Assembly (NCBI GenBank): GCA_016209685.1
Contig: JACQVQ010000012.1
Span: 111,584-175,583 of the forward strand
Length of the DNA: 64,000 bases
Direction of reading: 5' to 3'
DNA from: Planctomycetota bacterium
Lineage (GTDB): Bacteria; Planctomycetota; Brocadiia; Brocadiales; Bathyanammoxibiaceae
Translations under genes and position numbers: made by a program
Notes under the pieces: model-generated
Databases searched by the model: none
What the model was told of the DNA's origin: nothing
Seen by the model: only the letters and a program-made list of their open reading frames with translations
In this document: positions 19,362 to 28,550 of the stretch, piece after piece
Layout: each line of letters begins with the position of its first letter
Position numbering within the stretch: the first letter of the stretch is position 1

Positions 19362-20366
19362 CTAAAACCCGGTCCATTCTTTAAGATAGGGGTATATTTC
19401 TTCCAACTTCTTGGCCACTTCTCTATAGTCCACGAGCATGGGCCTTAAACGGTCTAAACCAGGTACTCTCGTTACCTCTGTCCAAGGTCTCAAGGGCATC
19501 TGTGCACACTCAGCCCTGGCCAGTCTAGTCTCCACCTCCTCACTGAGAAGGAAATCAACTAACTGCCTGGCCTCCTCTGGATTAGGCCCACCTTTGATAA
19601 TGCAAACCATGTTAGGCATTACCAGTGTACCTATGCCCCCCTGGTCAGGATAGACGATACCCACTGGTCTCCCCTCAAGTAATGCCATCCTGGCATCGTC
19701 TGTATCCATTAATCCAACAGCCGCCTCACCCCTTGAGACAAGCCTCTTCACCTCCCCATTTGAAGAAACTACCCTCACACCATTGGCCTTGAGGCCCTTA
19801 AGGAATTCCCTGGCCCTTTCCTCCCCCAGGACGCAAAAAAGGCTTGCAACGTGAATAGAGGTGGTACCAAAGAGGGGATTGGCCATGGCCACCTGACCCT
19901 TCCACCTGGGATTGAGTAGGTCAAAGATAGATTGTGTAACCTCTCCTTCTTTAATCAAATTCTTATTATAAAGTAGAACCCTGGTCCTTGCTGAAAAGCC
20001 TGTCCAACCGCCCCCTTCGTCCTTGTAAATCTCAGGTATATCTATGGCGTGGGGAGATTTATACGGTTCCAGCATACCCCTCTTTTCTAGTAGTAAGGGC
20101 CTTACAGGGTCACCACTCCAGAAGACGTCCGCCCTGGGGTTATCTTTCTCTGCAATAAGGCGATTTACTATACCCGTACTCTTGGCCTCCTCAGTGTCAT
20201 AAATGGCCCTTACTTTTATCCCACCCCTCTTTTCAAATTCCTTCAATACAGGTTCAGAAAAGAGTCTGTCCTCCGAGGTATAGACTACCACTTCCTGCCC
20301 CTCTGCCTTTGTCCATCCCAGGAAAGACAGCAGAAGGATCACCTCAAGGAGGTACTTTCCCATCAC
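19362..20366 (-). CDS. Periplasmic binding protein, FbpA/AfuA-like (extracellular solute-binding family 1)
   Basis: A 334-residue secreted binding protein with a signal peptide (about 1-23, ending AEGQE). The mature start VVVYTSEDRLFSEPVLKEFE is typical of ferric-ion-binding FbpA/IdiA-type proteins, and FWSGDPVRPLLLEKRG follows the same family pattern. The gene begins GTGATG, overlapping the TGA of the preceding gene, so either GTG (20366) or ATG (20363) may start. With the FbpB-type permease and ATPase it forms a complete importer, most likely for Fe(III); related clades take phosphonate, thiamin or sugar phosphates. It is downstream of a multiheme cytochrome in the same operon. Confidence 0.85.
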   Translation of the reverse strand: MMGKYLLEVILLLSFLGWTKAEGQEVVVYTSEDRLFSEPVLKEFEKRGGIKVRAIYDTEEAKSTGIVNRLIAEKDNPRADVFWSGDPVRPLLLEKRGMLEPYKSPHAIDIPEIYKDEGGGWTGFSARTRVLLYNKNLIKEGEVTQSIFDLLNPRWKGQVAMANPLFGTTSIHVASLFCVLGEERAREFLKGLKANGVRVVSSNGEVKRLVSRGEAAVGLMDTDDARMALLEGRPVGIVYPDQGGIGTLVMPNMVCIIKGGPNPEEARQLVDFLLSEEVETRLARAECAQMPLRPWTEVTRVPGLDRLRPMLVDYREVAKKLEEIYPYLKEWTGF

Positions 20367-21010
20367 TCTAAAGACTCCACAATTATGTCATCAAAATAGG
20401 TAACGGAATCGGCCTTGGTCCACAGCCCCACATTTCCTGTCTTGTAAGCGTCATCCTTTACGTCTATAAGCAACTTATCATCGTAATAACCCCTGATACT
20501 GTTACCCTTATATTCCACCTTTAAAGTATGCCATTCCCTGGAGGATACCTTAACATCTGCCCAAGCTATCTTCTTCCTCTTACCATTATTAAATTTGTAG
20601 AGGTCAACGTTGTCCTCAAGGGCGTTAGCACGCAACACATAATAATTATCCTGGTCTCGGAACCTGAATATAACCCCAGCGGCCCTGTCCCTCCTGCCCG
20701 AAACAGCCTTAAAAGATACCTTTACCGCTCCGTCAGCAAGGTGACTGCCCTCGTAGATGAGGACAGGAAAATGATATTCCAGGTCCTCATCCGAGGTCTG
20801 GGCTAATACCTTTTTAGGGCTTGGAGCCGTCTCATCAATCATGACTACCCAATCGCCCTCCGTCCCCTTTCCGCTCTTTGAACTCTTAAAACCTTCTGGA
20901 ATTCTACCCTCTTTATATCCCTCAAAACTTATGGACACTAATACCTTTTCCCCACCAAAAAGGACTGTAGACAAACTCAGGACAAGAAGTATAGGCGTCA
21001 GTCTTTTCAT
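20363..21010 (-). CDS. Secreted LamG/DUF1080-like protein
   Basis: A 215-residue protein. The ATG at 21010 is chosen over one 33 bp upstream because GGAGGAGG precedes it, it overlaps the previous stop (TGATG), and it starts a clean signal peptide (to about residue 19). The body has the jelly-roll pattern of DUF1080/concanavalin-A-like domains (RAAGVIFRFRDQDNYYVLRA, WHTLKVEYKGNSIRGYYDD, VTYFDDIIVESLE). Such domains bind carbohydrate or other ligands, and enzymatic activity cannot be claimed. It lies between an outer-membrane protein and the ferric binding protein. Confidence 0.75.
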   Translation of the reverse strand: MKRLTPILLVLSLSTVLFGGEKVLVSISFEGYKEGRIPEGFKSSKSGKGTEGDWVVMIDETAPSPKKVLAQTSDEDLEYHFPVLIYEGSHLADGAVKVSFKAVSGRRDRAAGVIFRFRDQDNYYVLRANALEDNVDLYKFNNGKRKKIAWADVKVSSREWHTLKVEYKGNSIRGYYDDKLLIDVKDDAYKTGNVGLWTKADSVTYFDDIIVESLE

Positions 21011-21864
21011 CACGGAAACCTCCTCCCCCTCTTTATCTCCCAATCCCTTCTCCTTATAATCTTTGTAGAAATCGTGACCCCGGCCGTACCGCCCCAGTCA
21101 ACGCTCTCTGCACTCAGTCCACCAAAGCCTGCCGCATCAAAGTCCATACCCCATGGGCCATGCCAAACGACTCCCCCGAGGAGTTGATGCTGGACAGCCT
21201 CTTTCTCTACCTTTTCTCCTGAGTACTCCCCTACCATGTGGAAACGCTCCCTGCCAGGCACAGGTACGTCTAATATCGTACCAAATAGATACTGTGCCCT
21301 TGTCTCCCTTAATTCATCCTTAGTCGTGTGATGGGTGGCTCCCCCTATAGTCATGTGCCAGGTGAAACTGGGCAAGAACCACGACATGATTACAAGACCC
21401 TCAAAATCAGCACCCCTGGCCCTCTCTGCCCCCCTTTCGGTAGGATAGAGGAGACCTAACTCCGTAGCCACGCTGGGCACCCAGTTCTCACCCCTATACC
21501 AGACACTCTTTATAAAACCAGCCGTTGCCGTGAATTGGTCTATGTCTGAATCAAAGAGGCCTCTATCCTTCTTATCTATAAATTCATGTACCGACTCCAG
21601 TACCAATTCCCAATCACCAAGACCTATATTAGGAAAGCCCAGGTTAAAACGGAGGCTAGGGGACTGGATTCTTACATCATCTGGGCCAGGCTGTTTCTTT
21701 ACGGTAAGGCCGAAGAGCCCCCATTCCAATTCCATCTCGTATGGCTCCGCCACGTCTGCATCCGTGGTAACGAAGGGGCGCAGGGCCAGGGCCGATGGTA
21801 CTTTTAATGCCGAAATCCCTATAACCAGGAGCAGTAATGAAATTAATCTTAATGAAAGGAACAC
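21010..21864 (-). CDS. Outer-membrane beta-barrel-like protein of unknown function
   Basis: A 284-residue protein with a signal peptide (about 1-27, ending ALALRP). Many short alternating strands follow with aromatic girdle residues, resembling 'phenol degradation MetA-type' or transporter barrels of Gram-negative bacteria. The GTG start at 21864 overlaps the TAA of the cytochrome gene and has AGGAGA upstream. Its place between a multiheme cytochrome and a binding protein fits an outer-membrane conduit, but the sequence does not show what passes through it. Confidence 0.6.
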   Translation of the reverse strand: MFLSLRLISLLLLVIGISALKVPSALALRPFVTTDADVAEPYEMELEWGLFGLTVKKQPGPDDVRIQSPSLRFNLGFPNIGLGDWELVLESVHEFIDKKDRGLFDSDIDQFTATAGFIKSVWYRGENWVPSVATELGLLYPTERGAERARGADFEGLVIMSWFLPSFTWHMTIGGATHHTTKDELRETRAQYLFGTILDVPVPGRERFHMVGEYSGEKVEKEAVQHQLLGGVVWHGPWGMDFDAAGFGGLSAESVDWGGTAGVTISTKIIRRRDWEIKRGRRFP

Positions 21865-23214
21865 TTAATCTCCTGTCTCTTTCACAGGACGTTCCTTAAG
21901 TTCCTGTAGGGCCTTTAGCCACCTCCACCTCTGGCTCCCACTCCAATCAGCCAGGGCCCTGAGGGCCCACTCCAGGGTCTTATCCTGATGACATCTGTTG
22001 CAGGCATTGGGGTGGTCGTAAAGGACTGTACGTTCAGGACTCACAAATTCAAAATCAAAACAGTGACAGCGAGATTCCAGTGCAACGGCGTTCTTGCCTA
22101 TCCTGGGCATATGGCATTCTATGCAAAGGCTTCCAGGGCTATCAGGCTTGTGATGGGTATGCCCGCTAATACTATCCTCAAATGGGCCTGCTGGGGAGTT
22201 GCTCCTGTGGCAGGTAAGGCAGAGGCTGTTGCCCGGCTTATATACCATTGAGGTGTACCTGCCACTGTGTGGGTTATGGCAGTCAAAACACCTTACGCCT
22301 CGGCTATACATCCTGCTCTGTACGAAATCATTTCCCTGGTTCCTGTTCTTCCTTGAGACACCATCTTTAAAGAACTCGTGGGATTCATGTCCTTCTCTCC
22401 CTGAAGAAGGGGCAGGACTTCTATATCTGGACAGGTCATCCCCGGGCAGGTAGCCTACCGGATAATCCCTGTCAGGGAAATTACTGCCCTCCGGGGGTCT
22501 ACCTGACAGATGACACTGGAGGCAAACGTCAACCGCACGGTCAAACGGCAGTCTGGAAGGGTTTACTATATTAGCCCGTATCTTTGCGGGGTCCTGCTCC
22601 CCGGCAAGCACCTCCTCTATGTGCCTTGCCCCAGGCCCGTGACAGGCCTCGCAGGCTATGTTCCATTCAATAATGGTTGTCCCCGTGCCTATCAAGCCAG
22701 TGCTGTGACATCCATCACAGAGTTTTGAGGTGGGCCTCTTCTGCCAATTCTCCGGGTACTGGGACACCCACCATTCATCCTTTGGAAAATATTTTACCCA
22801 CTCCTTTGTCGCCACATTCCACTGCATGGGAAGGATGTAATAATCGTCGCCTATCTTCTTCATGAATCGTTGCTTGAATCGGTTTCCCAATAAAAGGTCT
22901 GCGTCTTTCAAGGTGAAGGAGAAGGGATTAGTACTGAAGTCTGCCACCAGTGCCCCTGGCTCAGCAGGATTCCGTATCATCTTGCTGTGGCGGGTAGTCG
23001 CCCAGCCAGCGTAGTTTTCTGGATGGCAAGTGGAACATACCTTTGAGCCTACGTAGATAATCCCTACCCGACCCTCTAAAGGGGTAGTCAAACCCCCGGC
23101 CAGCTTTACCTCGCTCCGGGACCCAGAGGTCCCGTCCCCAGCCCAAAAGAGTACGCAGAGGCAAAGGCTGACCAGGGGCATCTTTCCTAATATCCGCATG
23201 GAAATAGTTTTCAT
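21865..23214 (-). CDS. Octaheme c-type cytochrome, secreted
   Basis: A 449-residue periplasmic cytochrome. A signal peptide (about 1-30) is followed by eight CxxCH haem-binding motifs: CSTCH, CDGCH, CEACH, CLQCH, CFDCH, CLTCH, CIECH and CNRCH. Spacing and the WATTRHSKM segment after the first motif resemble cytochrome c554/multihaem families; no eighth-haem CxxCK or hydroxylamine-oxidoreductase tyrosine motif is seen. A perfect AGGAGGTCAT ribosome-binding site precedes ATG 23214. It lies 1 bp from the ChrB-like gene and abuts the barrel gene, so one transcript probably links electron transfer, an outer-membrane protein and iron import. Confidence 0.88.
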   Translation of the reverse strand: MKTISMRILGKMPLVSLCLCVLFWAGDGTSGSRSEVKLAGGLTTPLEGRVGIIYVGSKVCSTCHPENYAGWATTRHSKMIRNPAEPGALVADFSTNPFSFTLKDADLLLGNRFKQRFMKKIGDDYYILPMQWNVATKEWVKYFPKDEWWVSQYPENWQKRPTSKLCDGCHSTGLIGTGTTIIEWNIACEACHGPGARHIEEVLAGEQDPAKIRANIVNPSRLPFDRAVDVCLQCHLSGRPPEGSNFPDRDYPVGYLPGDDLSRYRSPAPSSGREGHESHEFFKDGVSRKNRNQGNDFVQSRMYSRGVRCFDCHNPHSGRYTSMVYKPGNSLCLTCHRSNSPAGPFEDSISGHTHHKPDSPGSLCIECHMPRIGKNAVALESRCHCFDFEFVSPERTVLYDHPNACNRCHQDKTLEWALRALADWSGSQRWRWLKALQELKERPVKETGD

Positions 23215-23215
23215 T

Positions 23216-24193
23216 TTATGACCTCCTCTTCAAGGCTAGATAAAGGGATTCAAAGAGGGTGAGACCCGCCTGTAATAGTTCCTGGTCATCAGCGTAAAGG
23301 GCCATCAAGCCCCTTAAGACGACCTCAAGGCCCTGGGCCTCCGCTCTACCGTATTTGTTGTCCCTGAGGTCTACGTCGTGTACTATCTCTGCCAGTTGCC
23401 AGGTAGCCCTATCTCGCACTCCGAAGGCCTTTAGTAGGGTTTCAAAGGTGCAGTCTTCGCCTCGGTGGCTTAGCTCCGCCCCCGTCATGTCAAAAGGTAC
23501 AGCACCCCTTACGGCCTCTCCCACGGAGTCAAATACAAATCTTGCCTCAGGGTCTATAAACCTCTTTATTAGCCATGCTGAAGCGAGTCTATCAACATGA
23601 GGTCTTTTTCGGGTCACCCACTGCCTTTTTAAAAAGTCTCGTTTGTTTAACTGAAAAAGTTTTTCTGTACGCCTGGGAACTCCTTTCAATCTCTTTTTAC
23701 AACCTTCCAGTAGTCTTTTGGCCTCGGCCTGAAGCGGGGCACCAAAGAAATCTATGTTCTCTACTGTCCAAAGGTCTTGTTCCACCCGATGCAACTCTCT
23801 TTTGATTTCCTCATACTTATGGGATTCGGTAGGGGCTGTTTTATCAATCTTTTTTAGTAAGACCCTGGCTTGATTAATTATGCGGTCGTAATCCTGATTC
23901 CTTGTCTGATTAAAAAGTTCAATAATCTCCTGGGTTTTTACGCCCTCTATGGTGTCTGTTTTTAGAAGCAGGGCCTCTCCCTTTATTTTTTGTATCTCTT
24001 GCTGGAGCCATTGGAAACTCTCGTAGAGTTCATCCCTGGCGGGCAAGATGTAAACGGTGTTCTTCAGGGCTACAGAACCCAGGTCCCTGAGTTTTCTCCA
24101 GAGCCTGATTCTCTCCCTGGAGGCCCTAACGGGAAGACTGTACATGAATAAAAACCATTTCATCTTGTAATAAGTATACATTTTGTAATACAT
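23216..24193 (-). CDS. ChrB-like chromate-resistance family protein
   Basis: A 325-residue protein with both halves of ChrB. The N-terminal part (MKWFLFMYSLPVRASRERIR, SVALKNTVYILP) and the C-terminal domain (RKRPHVDRLASAWLIKRFID, FDMTGAELSHRGEDCTFETL, EIVHDVDLRDNKYG) are both clear. Known ChrB is a chromate-responsive regulator or accessory of the ChrA efflux pump. No chrA is present here, and the gene instead heads an operon with a cytochrome and an iron importer. Several starts are possible (24193, 24181, 24163); ATG 24163 begins at the usual family N-terminus. It may act as a metal-responsive regulator, which is inference. Confidence 0.8.
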   Translation of the reverse strand: MYYKMYTYYKMKWFLFMYSLPVRASRERIRLWRKLRDLGSVALKNTVYILPARDELYESFQWLQQEIQKIKGEALLLKTDTIEGVKTQEIIELFNQTRNQDYDRIINQARVLLKKIDKTAPTESHKYEEIKRELHRVEQDLWTVENIDFFGAPLQAEAKRLLEGCKKRLKGVPRRTEKLFQLNKRDFLKRQWVTRKRPHVDRLASAWLIKRFIDPEARFVFDSVGEAVRGAVPFDMTGAELSHRGEDCTFETLLKAFGVRDRATWQLAEIVHDVDLRDNKYGRAEAQGLEVVLRGLMALYADDQELLQAGLTLFESLYLALKRRS

Positions 24194-24246
24194 ATTTCAA
24201 CAACTTTCTGGAAGTGAGACAGGGGCCTGAGGGGAACAGGGTTGGA

Positions 24247-24290
24247 TTTAGCAGAATCTTAACAATCTCTCAATACTTCCTTATTAAAGA
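24247..24290 (+). promoter_or_regulatory. Pho box with four 11-bp repeats, upstream of the PAS protein
   Basis: Units begin at 24247 (TTTAGCAGAAT), 24258 (CTTAACAATCT), 24269 (CTCAATACTTC) and 24280 (CTTATTAAAGA), exactly 11 bp apart. TAGTTT at 24291 could serve as the -10. Unit order and sequence match the pstS site at 24704. Confidence 0.85.
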
Positions 24291-24356
24291 TAGTTTAAAA
24301 AGGGTGGAGATAGAGAAGGTGTTGCTAAGTAGAACTGGGTTCCTTAGGAAAAAGCG

Positions 24357-24719
24357 ATGGAAGGAGAAGAAGAGATGAACGTATTGTTTTTAAGGTTTAT
24401 TGACAGAATTTTGAACATGATAGATGAGCCTGTGGTGCTCTTTGACAAGGAGCTTAATCCTGTCAGGGCCAATGCCTCGGGGTGGCGGTTTTTTGACACG
24501 TGCAAGAATAGGCCCTCTTTCCTGTGCGAGGGATGCCCGGTTCGTAGGGCAAAGGAGGCAGGCCTGCCCTGCACAAAGAGGTGCAACCAGGGGATAGTCC
24601 AATCAGAACCCCTGCGAAACGCCGATGGTGCGATGGAAGGGGTAGTCATTACCCTGCTAGGGCCTCACGACAGGGATTACAAACTGGAGGAAATAGACTG
24701 GGACTTAACAGAATCTTAA
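24357..24719 (+). CDS. Orphan cysteine-rich PAS-domain protein in the Pho regulon
   Basis: A 120-residue soluble protein with no membrane segment. Residues about 8-35 (FIDRILNMIDEPVVLFDKEL) look like the first strands and helix of a PAS domain. A cysteine cluster follows (CKNRPSFLCEGCPVRRAKEA, then CTKRC), a pattern found in PAS domains of many sensor kinases (C-x-GCP). No kinase, HTH or output domain is attached. An ATG at 24375 with a better ribosome-binding site is an alternative start. The four-unit Pho box upstream and the pstS Pho box overlapping its stop codon place it in the phosphate-starvation response; its function is unknown. Confidence 0.75.
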   Translation: MEGEEEMNVLFLRFIDRILNMIDEPVVLFDKELNPVRANASGWRFFDTCKNRPSFLCEGCPVRRAKEAGLPCTKRCNQGIVQSEPLRNADGAMEGVVITLLGPHDRDYKLEEIDWDLTES

Positions 24720-24747
24720 TAATTTCTGAATACTCTCTTAGCAAAAA
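24704..24747 (+). promoter_or_regulatory. Pho box with four 11-bp repeats, upstream of pstS
   Basis: Units begin at 24704 (CTTAACAGAAT), 24715 (CTTAATAATTT), 24726 (CTGAATACTCT) and 24737 (CTTAGCAAAAA), exactly 11 bp apart. The box overlaps the stop codon of the PAS gene and lies 26 bp before the pstS start. Confidence 0.87.
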
Positions 24748-24772
24748 TAACCTTTAATGTAGAGGTCTAAAA

Positions 24773-25822
24773 GTGAAACGATTACTGCCAATGTTTACGT
24801 CTTTTATTATCACGTATCTCTTTTTAGCAACGAGTCTTCCCCTTCCTGCACCCCTGGCCATAGATATTGGCTTACAGGCCAAGGAACGGCTGAAGGGCCT
24901 CGTAAAGGTGGACGGCTCCAGCACTGTCTACCCCATCACTGAGGCAGTGGGTGAGGAATTTCAGAAAAAATACTCAGGGGTAAAGGTGATGGTGGGAATC
25001 TCTGGAACGGGCGGTGGCTTTAAGAAGTTTGGGAATGGGGAGACGGACGTATCCGATGCCTCCAGGCCCATAAAACCCACAGAGGTGGAACTCTGCCAGA
25101 AGAATGGGGTTGAGTACATAGAACTCCCCGTGGCCTATGATGCCCTGACGGTGGTAATAAACCCTGCCAACAATTGGGCCAGCACCATGACGGTAAAGGA
25201 ATTGAAGATGCTCTGGGAGCCAGAGGCCCAGGGGAAGATTACCCGCTGGAGCCAGATAAGGCAGGGATGGCCGAATGAGGAGATACACCTCTTTGGGGCA
25301 GGTGTGGACTCAGGAACCTACGACTACTTCACAGAGGCCATCGTGGGTAAGGAGCACTCAAGCAGGGGGGACTTTACCGCCAGCGAGGACGATAACGTCC
25401 TTGTCCAGGGCGTTACAACAGACAGGCTGGCCCTGGGTTTCTTTGGCCTGGCCTACTATGAGGAGAATAAGGACAAGCTAAAGGCAGTAGCCATTGACGA
25501 TGAGAAGGCAGAAAATGGGAACGGTCCAATACCGCCCGGCAGGGAGACTGTAGATAATAATACCTATCAACCCCTGGCCCGTCCAATCTTCATCTATGTA
25601 AACAAGAAATCCGCCGAAAGGCTGGAGGTACAGAAGTTCGTAGAGTTCTACATGACCCAGGGTGCTACGCTGGCCTCAGAAGTAGGCTACATCCCCCTGC
25701 CAGCAAACGCCTACAAACTGGCCTGGGACCGCTTTAGCCGCAGGGTAACAGGTTCGGTCTTTGGCGGTAAGGGCTCTCAAGTAGGCGTATCCATTGAGAC
25801 ATTACTCAGTAAGGACAAATAG
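24773..25822 (+). CDS. pstS: Phosphate ABC transporter substrate-binding protein
   Basis: PstS captures phosphate in the periplasm for the PstCAB importer. The 349 residues begin with a signal peptide (about 1-28). Phosphate-binding segments follow: [13 protein letters not shown] (45-57), [11 protein letters not shown] (about 75-85), [11 protein letters not shown] and [19 protein letters not shown] 24773 is used, with GAGGT about seven bases upstream. Length and motifs match the longer PstS clade common in cyanobacteria and planctomycetes. A Pho box directly precedes it. Confidence 0.96.
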   Translation: MKRLLPMFTSFIITYLFLATSLPLPAPLAIDIGLQAKERLKGLVKVDGSSTVYPITEAVGEEFQKKYSGVKVMVGISGTGGGFKKFGNGETDVSDASRPIKPTEVELCQKNGVEYIELPVAYDALTVVINPANNWASTMTVKELKMLWEPEAQGKITRWSQIRQGWPNEEIHLFGAGVDSGTYDYFTEAIVGKEHSSRGDFTASEDDNVLVQGVTTDRLALGFFGLAYYEENKDKLKAVAIDDEKAENGNGPIPPGRETVDNNTYQPLARPIFIYVNKKSAERLEVQKFVEFYMTQGATLASEVGYIPLPANAYKLAWDRFSRRVTGSVFGGKGSQVGVSIETLLSKDK

Positions 25823-25823
25823 C

Positions 25824-26792
25824 GTGGAAGGCACAGGTACACTACCAGATAAGAGTCGCACTACAGGAGTAGAGCCTACCCCTGGCGTACATGCCATTGC
25901 CCGCCACAGAAAAGGCCCTCAGTTTGGTGAAAAACTCATACACCTTGCCCTCTTCCTATGCGGTGTCTTGTCTATATTCACGACGCTGGGGATAGTATTT
26001 ATTCTAATCTTTGAGACGGTCGGCTTCTTTCGCAAGATCTCTCCGATGGACTTCTTCTTTGACACCCAGTGGACGCCCCTCTTCGCTGAAAAACATTTTG
26101 GCATCTGGCCACTGGTCTGCGGGACGTTCCTTACGTCCATCATAGCCATGCTGGTAGCCATGCCTATCGGAATCTTCAGTGCGGTCTACCTGAGCGAGTA
26201 CTCCCCTGACAGGGTCAGACGTGTGCTAAAACCCGCCCTGGAGGTACTGGCCGGGATACCGACCGTAGTCTATGGTTATTTTGCACTACTCTTTATTACC
26301 CCCTTATTACAAAAACTCATACCTCCCATGTCCGGCTTCAATGCCTTAAGCCCGGGGATAGTCATGGGGGTTATGATACTCCCCATAGTCTCTTCATTGA
26401 GCGAGGACGCCATGTACGCCGTACCCCAGAGCCTGAGGGAAGGGGCCTATGCCCTGGGGGCAAGGAAGCTCCACGTATCCTTCCTTGTGGTAGTGCCAGC
26501 CGCCCTTTCAGGGATTACCGCCGCCTTTCTCTTAGGGGTTTCCAGGGCCATTGGTGAGACCATGATTGTGGCCATTGCCGCAGGGCAACAGCCACGCTTC
26601 ACCCTAAACCCACTCGTGCCCATAGAGACCATGACTGCCTACATCGTCCAGGTCAGTCTCGGCGATACCCCCCACGGGACGTTGGAATACAACACCATAT
26701 TTGTGGTGGGTATGATGCTCTTTGTCAGCACCTTTGCACTGAACATCATCAGCCACTGGTTACGCAGGCGTTACAGGGAGGCCTACGCATGA
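25824..26792 (+). CDS. pstC: Phosphate ABC transporter permease PstC
   Basis: PstC is one of the two inner-membrane subunits of the high-affinity phosphate importer. It has about six membrane segments after a hydrophilic N-terminus (about 35 residues) and the EAA loop [21 protein letters not shown] chose GTG 25824, one base after the pstS stop with AAGGA eight bases upstream, giving 322 residues. The frame also allows a start at 25794 inside pstS. It overlaps pstA by an ATGA. Confidence 0.95.
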   Translation: MEGTGTLPDKSRTTGVEPTPGVHAIARHRKGPQFGEKLIHLALFLCGVLSIFTTLGIVFILIFETVGFFRKISPMDFFFDTQWTPLFAEKHFGIWPLVCGTFLTSIIAMLVAMPIGIFSAVYLSEYSPDRVRRVLKPALEVLAGIPTVVYGYFALLFITPLLQKLIPPMSGFNALSPGIVMGVMILPIVSSLSEDAMYAVPQSLREGAYALGARKLHVSFLVVVPAALSGITAAFLLGVSRAIGETMIVAIAAGQQPRFTLNPLVPIETMTAYIVQVSLGDTPHGTLEYNTIFVVGMMLFVSTFALNIISHWLRRRYREAYA

Positions 26793-27634
26793 AGAAAGCC
26801 CACTGGAGAGAATGGGCCTTCCAGGTAGTCGCCCTCATGGCCATGGTCTTTACCATAGGGGTGCTGATAACCCTGATTGTGGACGTCTGCATGGACGGAC
26901 TCTTGCGTCTGAACTGGCAGTTCCTGACCAGTTTCCCCTCCCGTAAACCTGCCGAGGCGGGTATCCTGGCGGCTCTGGTAGGGAGTGCCTGTATGATAGC
27001 CCTGACGGCCTTGTTTGCCCTCCCCCTGGGGGTAGGGGCGGCCATCTATCTGGAAGAGTATGCCACAAAGAACTGGCTGAGCCATATAATAGAGGTCAAC
27101 ATCGCCAATCTGGCCGGTGTGCCTAGTATCATCTACGGCCTCTTAGGGCTGGAGGTCTTTGTACGCCACATGCACATGGGACGCAGTCTGTTGGCTGGTG
27201 GTGCCACTATGGCACTCCTGGTCTTGCCAATGATTATCATATCCTCCAGAGAGGCCATAAGGGCCGTCCCCCCCTCCATCCGTGAGGCATCCTACGCCCT
27301 GGGGGCCACTCGATGGAAGACCATAAGGCATCAGGTCTTGCCCCTGGCCCTCCCGGGTATACTCACAGGGACCATCCTGGCCCTCTCCCGGGCCATCGGG
27401 GAGGCCGCACCACTTATTACCATCGGCGCCCTCACTTATGTGGCCTTCCTGCCAGATAGTCCCCTCTCCCCCTTCACTGCCTTGCCCATACAGATATTTA
27501 ACTGGACCTCTCGTCCTCAAAAGGGGTTCCTAACAGATGCCGCCGCTGGCAGCGTCGTCCTGTTGATAGTACTCTTATGCATGAACGCCATAGCAATATG
27601 GTTAAGAAACAGATACCAGAGGAAACTCTATTGA
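26789..27634 (+). CDS. pstA: Phosphate ABC transporter permease PstA
   Basis: A 281-residue second permease subunit with about six membrane segments and the EAA loop [20 protein letters not shown] followed by [11 protein letters not shown]. It is translationally coupled to pstC and followed by pstB. Length is normal for the family, and nothing is missing. Confidence 0.95.
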   Translation: MKKAHWREWAFQVVALMAMVFTIGVLITLIVDVCMDGLLRLNWQFLTSFPSRKPAEAGILAALVGSACMIALTALFALPLGVGAAIYLEEYATKNWLSHIIEVNIANLAGVPSIIYGLLGLEVFVRHMHMGRSLLAGGATMALLVLPMIIISSREAIRAVPPSIREASYALGATRWKTIRHQVLPLALPGILTGTILALSRAIGEAAPLITIGALTYVAFLPDSPLSPFTALPIQIFNWTSRPQKGFLTDAAAGSVVLLIVLLCMNAIAIWLRNRYQRKLY

Positions 27635-27635
27635 G

Positions 27636-27735
27636 GGAAATGCGGAATGTAGAGTGCCGAATGCGGAATGTTAAAAAAATACAAAGTCAGGTTTCCGAAA
27701 TTCCGCATTCCACATTCCGAATTCCGCACTCCGAA
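27636..27735. repeat. GGAATGCGGAATG / CATTCCGCATTCC inverted repeat at the pstB start
   Basis: Short GGAATG units in one direction, then their complements (TTCCGCATTCCACATTCCG), fill the junction between pstA and the conserved part of pstB, and may encode a spurious or real N-terminal extension of PstB. Confidence 0.75.
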
Positions 27736-28494
27736 GTGAATCTAAAGGAAATAGAGACTGTGGACCTGAGCGTCTATTATGGTGCCAACAAGGCACTAAA
27801 GGGGGTGAGCATGCCCTTTTATCAGAAGTACGTAACGGCTATTATAGGACCCTCGGGATGTGGTAAATCCACCCTTATCAAGGCCATCAACCGGGTCTGC
27901 GAAATCACGGCCAAGATAAAAGTAGAAGGACACGTCCTGTTTAAGGGTAAGGACGTCTATGATAAAGACGTAGACGTGGTAGAACTAAGACGGAAGGTGG
28001 GGATGGTCTTTCAGAAGCCCAACCCCTTCCCCAAATCTATTTATGACAATGTAGCCTTCGGACCGAGGCTCCACAATAGGTTGAACAAGAGTTCACTTAA
28101 TGATATAGTGGAAAAGAGTCTTAGAAAGGCCGCCCTGTGGGGAGAGGTGAAGGACAGACTCCACGTAAACGCCATGCAACTCTCTGGAGGCCAACAGCAG
28201 AGGCTGTGCATCGCAAGGGCCCTGGCCGTTGACCCGGAGGTCATCCTTATGGATGAGCCATGCTCGGCCCTGGACCCTATTGCCACCGCCAAGATTGAGG
28301 AATTAATAACGGAACTCAAAGAAGACTACACAGTGGTTATCGTAACGCACAACATGCAGCAGGCCGCAAGGGTCTCGGACTACACGGCCTTTCTACTACT
28401 TGGAGAACTCAAAGAGTTTGACAGTACCAGTACACTCTTTACCAACCCCAGGGATAAGGCCACGGAGGATTATATTACGGGGAGGTTTGGCTAA
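27736..28494 (+). CDS. pstB: Phosphate ABC transporter ATPase PstB
   Basis: PstB powers phosphate import and takes part in PhoR signalling through PhoU. Visible motifs are Walker [12 protein letters not shown]-loop FQKPNPFP, signature [16 protein letters not shown], Walker [13 protein letters not shown] and [13 protein letters not shown]. The frame is open further upstream through a GGAATG repeat (ATG at 27640, 285 residues). GTG 27736 gives 252 residues, the normal PstB size, and starts right before the conserved [15 protein letters not shown]. Neither start has a good ribosome-binding site, so the repeat probably destroyed or replaced the original one. Confidence 0.95.
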   Translation: MNLKEIETVDLSVYYGANKALKGVSMPFYQKYVTAIIGPSGCGKSTLIKAINRVCEITAKIKVEGHVLFKGKDVYDKDVDVVELRRKVGMVFQKPNPFPKSIYDNVAFGPRLHNRLNKSSLNDIVEKSLRKAALWGEVKDRLHVNAMQLSGGQQQRLCIARALAVDPEVILMDEPCSALDPIATAKIEELITELKEDYTVVIVTHNMQQAARVSDYTAFLLLGELKEFDSTSTLFTNPRDKATEDYITGRFG

Positions 28495-28504
28495 ACAACA
28501 GACC

Positions 28505-28542
28505 GTAGGGGCACGTTGTCCGCCTCAGGCGGATGCCCCTAC
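28505..28542. repeat. Composite GTAGGGGC palindrome with CCGCCTCAGGCGG core
   Basis: Outer arms GTAGGGGCA and TGCCCCTAC enclose CCGCCTCAGGCGG. It combines the two palindrome families that elsewhere sit inside genes. Confidence 0.85.
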
Positions 28543-28550
28543 GGTAGTCT

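Noticed and set aside
23216-24193. Chromate-resistance operon
   Set aside because: No chrA or other chromate gene accompanies the ChrB-like protein.
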